Source of the DNA: Patescibacteria group bacterium
Lineage (GTDB): Bacteria; Patescibacteriota; Patescibacteriia; 2-12-FULL-60-25
Assembly (NCBI GenBank): GCA_018061755.1
Contig: JAGOTP010000002.1
Coordinates: forward strand, 1 to 35,308
Direction: 5' to 3'
DNA: 35,308 nt
Shown one piece after another: positions 30,784 to 35,308 of this stretch. Both the position numbers and the translations under genes were made by a program. The notes beneath the pieces were generated by a model. The model was given only the letters and a program-made list of their open reading frames with translations, was not told the DNA's origin and did no database searches. How positions within the stretch are numbered: position 1 is the stretch's first letter; each line of letters opens with the position of its first letter.

Positions 30784-32705
30784 GACCGTGGGGTAGTTGG
30801 GTAAGGACAGGCAGTGGCACGAGGTGTAGCAACACCTTCAACGAAACAGCAATTCGGTCGATCGGCGGTTCCACGACACTCACGCGTCGTGTTATCTGAA
30901 GCCGTCGGACTGAAGCAGTTTTGATAGATGTTCTGCACTCCCGAACCGATTGTTGGATAGTATTCCGGGTTGAAACGAGCTGTAGCGGCGGCGTAAATAC
31001 GATGATCGATCAAGATTCGGCTAGAAGACGGCGCTTGGCCAGGCATGGCTGGCTCGTTTCCTACTAAGTTCAACATACGCGGACGGAACCAAAAGGTATC
31101 CGACGGCGGTTCGTTGGTTGATAGTTTGATATTTCCAGAGTTGACTGTCGAAGCCTGCAACAAACTGTTGAAATCAGCACTTGGCGATTCATTGACTGGG
31201 ATCAAGCCTGTTTCCGGCGCTGGACTGAAGCCACGCACAAACGGCGCACTCCGATCAGGATCAGTCAGGGTCGTGAATGGGTAAGCGTAGTTATCAGCCG
31301 TCGGACCCTGGGCACGACTATTGCCGTTTCCATCCAAAGAGTTGCTAGCCGCATCAACCAAGCCGTCATACAAGCCACGAATAATCGCTGCCTGCGAGCT
31401 GCTCGAAGATTCAAGTGTAGCCGCTCGTGCCGTTACGTTGATAGCCGCATCCGAAGGCAGACAGAAGATCTGACGTCCACAACTATTCACTCCACACGCT
31501 AAATTGGTCGTAAATTCAACCGTGCTATAGGCGTTCGACATGCGGAATTCACCCGCCGGTCGTCCAACCGCTCCGCCCGCCAGCGGTCGAGCCGTTATCT
31601 CAATATTATTGAACCCAGCTCCACCATCTCGTACCAAGCCAGCCGCACTGGTTGGATCCATCGGTTCATTGAAGTTCAATTGCACAATCACATTCGGCGC
31701 ATAACGCCCACCTGCCACCGGAATGGCGCTCAAGACTCTGGGAGGAGTCAGATCAATGCTCGTCGACACTTGAAAAGCCCAGCGATAGCCAGACGAACGA
31801 CGACCTTGGAATACGGGCTGACCATCTTCCAGGCGCAACCCCGTAGCACCACCCGTCAATTCGACGGTATAGTCCTGCGGCTCAGCCGAACTGCCAAGAT
31901 AATCAACGGGTCGCATGACGAACGTCAGTCGATCCGGCGTGAAACGCACACGCACCTGGTCAGTCGTAAGCGCCCGCGTGCGCCCTTCTGACGTGCGATA
32001 AATGCGAATGTTATCGGTATTCAAGCCAATACGCGTACTAGTCGCTACATCATCACTCAAATCTTCTGGCGTCTCGTGATCATCATAGTCTCGAATGAAC
32101 GAGTTGATCTTCACCGGTTGAGCAAAGGTCACGATAATCGCCGTGTTGCGTGGCACATCACGTGAAGCTGGCATTGGATAGACATCGCGAATGATTTCGC
32201 CCAACGCACCCGACCGATCAGGGAAGCCACTCAAACCGATTGAGTCGCCACCATTTCCACCCAAAAACCCATCTTCCGTTGCGATCCCGCCTAATTGACG
32301 CATGATAAATGCGACAATTGCAAAGGAGGATACAAAAATAATCAATCCGATGACAGCGTTGCGAATCGTGTCTTTAGCTGTTTGCGTCTGCTTCGCGTCC
32401 CCACCAGCCGTCATCCACAAATAACCTGCGTACAAAATATAGCCAAGCAAAACAATGCCCAATAAGCCGAAAATCACGTTGATAATTCGGCCAATCAAGA
32501 CAAACAAATCTACCGATCCATCGACGCCAGCCGCAGTTGCGACTTCGGTCAAAGGAGCAGCCGCGTCGGGGGCAGATTGCGCGAGGACAGCCGCGGGAAC
32601 CGTCCAAAATAGCGCGCAGACGAACACAGCCGCCAAGAACGCCCGCACGAAAAAACGTGTAGGTATCATGGCGGCTGTGGCGCTCCTGCGACCTTTCTCA
32701 AGCAT
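30780..32705 (-). CDS. T4SS-pilin-hairpin protein with SbsA-like Ig domains (641 aa)
   Basis: The start of this protein is built like that of the giant protein downstream. It has a signal peptide (about 13-42), then a two-helix hairpin at about 66-140 (RIINVIFGLLGIVLLGYILY, AGYLWMTAGGDAK, NAVIGLIIFVSSFAIVAFIM) that closely matches the giant's. Extracellular Ig-like units of the SbsA type follow at about 171-315, 322-478 and 488-580. The end is Cys-rich (CFSPTASDNTTREC, NCCFVEGVATPR) and stops at PYPTTPRS, just where the giant's corresponding segment runs into another Ig domain. ATG 32705 is used; ATG 32669 (MIPTRFF) would give a cleaner signal peptide. It follows yqeY by 32 bases and overlaps the giant gene by 4. 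The T4SS-pilin-type domain is known from many CPR proteins; the function of such fusions is not established. Confidence 0.88.
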   Translation of the reverse strand: MLEKGRRSATAAMIPTRFFVRAFLAAVFVCALFWTVPAAVLAQSAPDAAAPLTEVATAAGVDGSVDLFVLIGRIINVIFGLLGIVLLGYILYAGYLWMTAGGDAKQTQTAKDTIRNAVIGLIIFVSSFAIVAFIMRQLGGIATEDGFLGGNGGDSIGLSGFPDRSGALGEIIRDVYPMPASRDVPRNTAIIVTFAQPVKINSFIRDYDDHETPEDLSDDVATSTRIGLNTDNIRIYRTSEGRTRALTTDQVRVRFTPDRLTFVMRPVDYLGSSAEPQDYTVELTGGATGLRLEDGQPVFQGRRSSGYRWAFQVSTSIDLTPPRVLSAIPVAGGRYAPNVIVQLNFNEPMDPTSAAGLVRDGGAGFNNIEITARPLAGGAVGRPAGEFRMSNAYSTVEFTTNLACGVNSCGRQIFCLPSDAAINVTARAATLESSSSSQAAIIRGLYDGLVDAASNSLDGNGNSRAQGPTADNYAYPFTTLTDPDRSAPFVRGFSPAPETGLIPVNESPSADFNSLLQASTVNSGNIKLSTNEPPSDTFWFRPRMLNLVGNEPAMPGQAPSSSRILIDHRIYAAATARFNPEYYPTIGSGVQNIYQNCFSPTASDNTTRECRGTADRPNCCFVEGVATPRATACPYPTTPRS

Positions 32706-32737
32706 GGGAAAGAAAGATGTAGGGATTCAAAGGGACA

Positions 32738-33175
32738 CTAGGGGTGAAAATAACTTTCGACGAAAGGACGCACATCTTTGGCATCAGCTCTTCCATTGAC
32801 CGCTTTCATGGCCACTCCCATCGCACGACCCACTTCCTTGATCTCTGAAGCCTCAAGCGCCTGATAGACGATCTTGCGGAGTTCTTCAGAGGACATGGGT
32901 GGGGGCAGGTAACGGGCAATTAAGTCGATCTCTTTCTGCTGACGTTCCACCAAATCTTGTCGACCAGCCGAGGAAAAATCAGACAACGCATCTTGGTACT
33001 GTTTGATCATGACGCGGAGCACCTGTTCGGTTTCCGCTTGATCAAGGCCGTGACCAAGATCAATCTGCTTGTTTTTCAAAGAGGTTCGGACCAAGCGAAG
33101 AACGGACAGAGCCAGTTCGTCTTTAGCCTTCATCGCCTCTTTGAAATCAGCTTCAATCTGCTCAAGAGTAGTCAT
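32738..33175 (-). CDS. yqeY: GatB/YqeY domain protein
   Basis: This 145-aa protein is the stand-alone YqeY form of the domain that in GatB binds tRNA. The sequence shows MTTLEQIEADFKEAMKAKDE at the start, LSVLRLVRTSLKNKQID, then the C-terminal part with RYLPPPMSSEELRKIV and MGVAMKAVNGRADAKDV. The size is normal. Its role is unsettled; coupling to translation is suggested by the common rpsU-yqeY gene pair, which is present here with 3 bases between them. No own ribosome binding site is visible, so translation may depend on rpsU. Confidence 0.95.
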   Translation of the reverse strand: MTTLEQIEADFKEAMKAKDELALSVLRLVRTSLKNKQIDLGHGLDQAETEQVLRVMIKQYQDALSDFSSAGRQDLVERQQKEIDLIARYLPPPMSSEELRKIVYQALEASEIKEVGRAMGVAMKAVNGRADAKDVRPFVESYFHP

Positions 33176-33178
33176 CGT

Positions 33179-33427
33179 TTACGTTTTACGGTGTGAAGGG
33201 CGACGAGCGTCTTCTTGGACCTGACCGGTCTTCAAAAGATACTCAAGTTTGCTGCGCTTCGTAACACGATACAAGGCACTTTCGCGACGGCGGTTCTCAT
33301 TGACAGCCTTAGCGTGGAAGCGACGACGTTTGACTTCGATATTCTTTCCACTTTCCTGATGACGACGTTGAAAACGACGCAACAGGGCGTCAAACGCTTC
33401 ACCTTTCTTACGTTTTACTTCGGACAT
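33179..33427 (-). CDS. rpsU: Ribosomal protein bS21
   Basis: This 82-aa, very basic protein of the small ribosomal subunit binds near the 3' end of 16S rRNA at the platform. The core GEAFDALLRRFQRRHQESG, then EVKRRRFHAK, then ENRRRESALYR, is recognisable. At 82 residues it is slightly longer than many bS21 proteins (about 58-71), with a basic C-terminal tail (EDARRPSHRKT). ATG 33427 has a good Shine-Dalgarno, AAAGGAG (33436-33442), 8 bases upstream. It is the first gene after the promoter at 33491-33519 and so leads the long minus-strand train. Confidence 0.95.
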   Translation of the reverse strand: MSEVKRKKGEAFDALLRRFQRRHQESGKNIEVKRRRFHAKAVNENRRRESALYRVTKRSKLEYLLKTGQVQEDARRPSHRKT

Positions 33428-33455
33428 AAGACACGCTCCTTTCTAATATGAGGAT

Positions 33456-33481
33456 CATCGTGGCTAAAACGCCACCTGATG
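33456..33481 (-). promoter_or_regulatory. Leader hairpin upstream of rpsU
   Basis: CATCGTGGC (33456-33464) pairs with GCCAC-ct-GATG (33471-33481): a 9-bp stem with a 2-base bulge and a 6-base loop, in the short leader between promoter and ribosome binding site. It has no T-run and so is not a terminator. It could be a ribosomal-protein leader element. Confidence 0.4.
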
Positions 33482-33490
33482 TCATGAAGC

Positions 33491-33519
33491 ATCCTACGCG
33501 AGAAACGCTAGATCGTCAA
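33491..33519 (-). promoter_or_regulatory. Promoter of the rpsU-yqeY-surface-protein train
   Basis: TTGACG (33514-33519, 5 of 6) and TAGGAT (33491-33496, 4 of 6) are 17 bases apart on the minus strand, right after the hisS terminator. It would drive a transcript reaching at least ftsA. Confidence 0.65.
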
Positions 33520-33535
33520 CGCGCGGCTATCCACA

Positions 33536-33562
33536 AAAAATCCCTTTATGAAAGGGATTTTT
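33536..33562 (-). terminator. Rho-independent terminator overlapping the end of hisS
   Basis: A 12-bp perfect inverted repeat, AAAAATCCCTTT/AAAGGGATTTTT, with a 3-base loop and flanking U-run. The hisS stop codon (33546-33548) lies inside the stem, so the last codons are part of the terminator. Confidence 0.85.
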
Positions 33563-34952
33563 CGTTCAACTTGTCCAAATTGGCCTGGAATTTCTTACGC
33601 ATCTCAGACACAGCTTTTTTGGCGTCAATGACTTCCTGGGTACCTGAGTCCATGTCGCGGACGAGCAACGTTCCATCCAAGACCTCTTTTTGTCCGATAA
33701 GAAGTGCGTAGCGAGCACCACGACGGTTAGCAACTTCCATCTGAGACTTGAGAGATGTTTTCGCAAACGACTCCCCGACCGCGATACCGGCCTGACGGAA
33801 CTCCTCAAACAAGGCCAAAGCGCGCTTCTTTCCCATCTCCCCTAATTGCGCGATGAAGACATCCGCCTTGCGAACCTGGCTCGCGAGGGTTGGATCCTTT
33901 TCCTTCAAGCGCGACACAATACGATCGAGACCGAGACCGAAACCAGCGGCTGGGGTTGGACGACCACCGAGCTGTTCAACCAAGTCATCGTAGCGGCCAC
34001 CGCCACCCAAGGCAGACTGAGCCAGCTCTTGGTCATCGCTTGAGGCATACCATTCGAAAACGGTCTTGGTGTAGTAGTCGAGACCACGAACCAGGTAAGG
34101 ATCAAGCTCGTACGGGACACCAACCTCATCTAGGTATTCCAAGACACGCATGAAGTGCGCTTTCGACTCTTCGTCCAACCAGTCAACGATCTGAGGAGCC
34201 TCAGCCTTAAGCTCCTTCATGTGGTCCTCTTTTGAATCAAGGAGGCGCAAAGGATTCTTCAACAAACGCTTTTTGTCTTCTTCTGTGAGGACGTTACGCT
34301 TGGAACGGAAATAAGCAACCAAAGCGTTTTTGTAATTCGTGCGTGATTCAGGCGAGCCTAAGGAGTTGATTTTCACCACTGGATCCAATCCCAGTTCTTT
34401 CAAAATCGCGTGGGAAATTACAATCAATTGAGCATCAATGATCGCATCTCCTTCGCCCAAACATTCGAAGCCACCCTGGAAGTGCTGACGGAAACGACCG
34501 GCCTGAGGGCGCTCGTAGCGGAACATCGGTCCGGTGTACCACAACTTCACTGGTTGAGGCTGGTTCAACATGCCGTGCTGAATGTAAGCACGCACAGCTG
34601 AGGCGGTGCCTTCAGGACGCAAAGCGACATGTTCACCGCCCTGGGTTTCCCAGCTGAACATCTCTTTCTCAACAATATCCGTCACTTTACCCACACCACG
34701 GACGAAGAGCGACTGTTCTTCGATCAAAGGGGTATCAATACGATCAAAACCATAGGCCGTGGCTACACGATCATAGGCATCGTAGATTTTCTTCCAGTAA
34801 GGCTGATCGGCAGGCAAAAGATCGCGCATGCCGCGCACGAGCGAAACTGGCTGGAGTGCTTTTTTGCTTGGCGCCGCTTCAGGGGCAGGCTTGTTCGTCA
34901 TCTCGGCCGGCTTTTTCAAAGAGTCGGCTTTGGGTTTGGAGGGAGTTGGCAT
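33546..34952 (-). CDS. hisS: Histidyl-tRNA synthetase
   Basis: This 468-aa class II synthetase charges tRNA-His. Seen are VRGMRDLLPADQPYW (start of the catalytic core, about 39-53), motif 2 GPMFRYERPQAGRFRQHFQG, the histidine-specific LVRGLDYYTKTVFEW, GGGGRYDDL, and motif 3 AAGFGLGLDRI. The anticodon-binding domain is C-terminal (from about 370). The first 37 residues (Lys/Pro/Ala-rich, MPTPSKPKADSLKKPAEMTN onward) are an extension that most bacterial HisRS lack; a second ATG at residue 18 could be the true start. It follows the signal peptidase gene by 42 bases, and its stop sits within a terminator. Confidence 0.97.
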   Translation of the reverse strand: MPTPSKPKADSLKKPAEMTNKPAPEAAPSKKALQPVSLVRGMRDLLPADQPYWKKIYDAYDRVATAYGFDRIDTPLIEEQSLFVRGVGKVTDIVEKEMFSWETQGGEHVALRPEGTASAVRAYIQHGMLNQPQPVKLWYTGPMFRYERPQAGRFRQHFQGGFECLGEGDAIIDAQLIVISHAILKELGLDPVVKINSLGSPESRTNYKNALVAYFRSKRNVLTEEDKKRLLKNPLRLLDSKEDHMKELKAEAPQIVDWLDEESKAHFMRVLEYLDEVGVPYELDPYLVRGLDYYTKTVFEWYASSDDQELAQSALGGGGRYDDLVEQLGGRPTPAAGFGLGLDRIVSRLKEKDPTLASQVRKADVFIAQLGEMGKKRALALFEEFRQAGIAVGESFAKTSLKSQMEVANRRGARYALLIGQKEVLDGTLLVRDMDSGTQEVIDAKKAVSEMRKKFQANLDKLNEKSLS

Positions 34953-34994
34953 AGAGGGGAAACAGCGTTTTAAAGATGTCTGAGAATAGTCTGA

Positions 34995-35308
34995 CTAGGG
35001 GCTGGTTGTCGAGGCGGTCGTTGTACTGGCACCAGTGGCTGGGCTTGGATACTCGAAGGACTGGAAAAGCTTCCAACGATCCACCGGATAGCCACGAAGG
35101 AGTACCCGACCGACAATATGCGAGCGTTCGACCGGACCAAAAATACGAGAATCAAGACTGGCTGGACGATTATCACCCATCAAATAATATTCGCCCGCCT
35201 TGAGTGGAACGATCTGGCGACTGCTGGTAAAAACACCATCGATGTAGCCTGTTTCATCTAGGAAAAAGCCATTCGGATACTCTTTGTTATAGATACGGAT
35301 CTTGCCAT
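34995..35308 (-). CDS. lepB: Signal peptidase I, C-terminal part (cut by right window edge)
   Basis: Only the last 104 codons are in the window; the frame is open to base 35308. The sequence EYYLMMGDNRPASLDSRIFG (about 42-61 of the visible part) is the conserved box of type I signal peptidases (GDN-x3-S-x-DSR-x-G), followed by PVERSHIVGRVLLRGYPV. The catalytic serine and lysine, and the membrane anchor, are upstream of the edge and cannot be checked. The tail is Ser/Thr/Ala-rich (PATGASTTTASTTSP). It removes signal peptides from exported proteins, of which the window encodes at least six. It precedes hisS on the same strand. Confidence 0.93.
   Translation of the reverse strand, partial: GKIRIYNKEYPNGFFLDETGYIDGVFTSSRQIVPLKAGEYYLMGDNRPASLDSRIFGPVERSHIVGRVLLRGYPVDRWKLFQSFEYPSPATGASTTTASTTSP

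Noticed and set aside
1-35308. tRNA, rRNA, IS element or phage genes
   Set aside because: All gaps are under about 130 bases and show no cloverleaf or rRNA motifs; no transposase, integrase or phage structural motif was seen in any coding frame.

Overview
The window looks like chromosomal DNA of a Candidate Phyla Radiation (Patescibacteria) bacterium. This is inferred from the gene set, since no rRNA is present. The pointers are VirB2/T4SS-pilin-like hairpins fused to very large surface proteins, single-pass thrombospondin-type-3 (TSP3) proteins, and the compact order lepB, hisS, rpsU, yqeY ... ybeY, dgkA, ftsA, ftsZ, nrdR. Uhrbacteria or Magasanikbacteria are my guess at a lineage, from memory only. 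UGA is used as a stop (several ATGA overlaps), so this is not a UGA-glycine lineage. Coding is dense, and no gene-free stretch exceeds about 130 bases. I found no tRNA, rRNA, IS element, CRISPR array or origin.

Left part (1-10.6 kb), small units on both strands. On the minus strand: a phosphodiester-glycosidase-type exported protein cut by the left edge, a secreted peptidoglycan-binding protein, an unusually GC-rich gene of unknown function with its own promoter, strong ribosome binding site and terminator, a DUF3592 membrane protein and an ABC exporter. On the plus strand: an N-acetylmuramoyl-L-alanine amidase and a CDP-alcohol phosphatidyltransferase. A DUF1361 membrane protein and a queuosine-precursor-type transporter follow on the minus strand. 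Divergent from the transporter are a TrmB-like regulator, a LysE-type exporter and a secreted protein of unknown function. A 16-bp perfect inverted repeat closes this part as a bidirectional terminator.

Right part (10.6-35.3 kb), entirely minus strand. Read in the direction of transcription, it starts with signal peptidase I (cut by the right edge) and hisS, then a terminator, then a promoter. A long gene train follows: rpsU, yqeY, a 641-aa pilin-hairpin/Ig-like protein, a 3392-aa giant surface protein, three TSP3 membrane proteins, ybeY, dgkA, ftsA, an internal promoter, ftsZ, nrdR, an HtrA protease and pyruvate kinase. Several junctions are 4-8 bp overlaps, so the cell-surface block is physically coupled to translation, lipid and cell-division genes.

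The most interesting object is the surface block at 17.5-32.7 kb. Two consecutive, translationally coupled genes each begin with a signal peptide and a two-helix T4SS-pilin-like hairpin, then continue into extracellular Ig-like modules. The larger one has about 165 cysteines, four IPT/TIG domains, two DUF4215 cysteine-rich arrays and what looks like an embedded type IV pseudopilin head domain. Together with the TSP3 proteins, the amidase, the peptidoglycan-binding protein, the HtrA protease and the signal peptidase, this suggests an envelope-anchored attachment apparatus. That role is inference.
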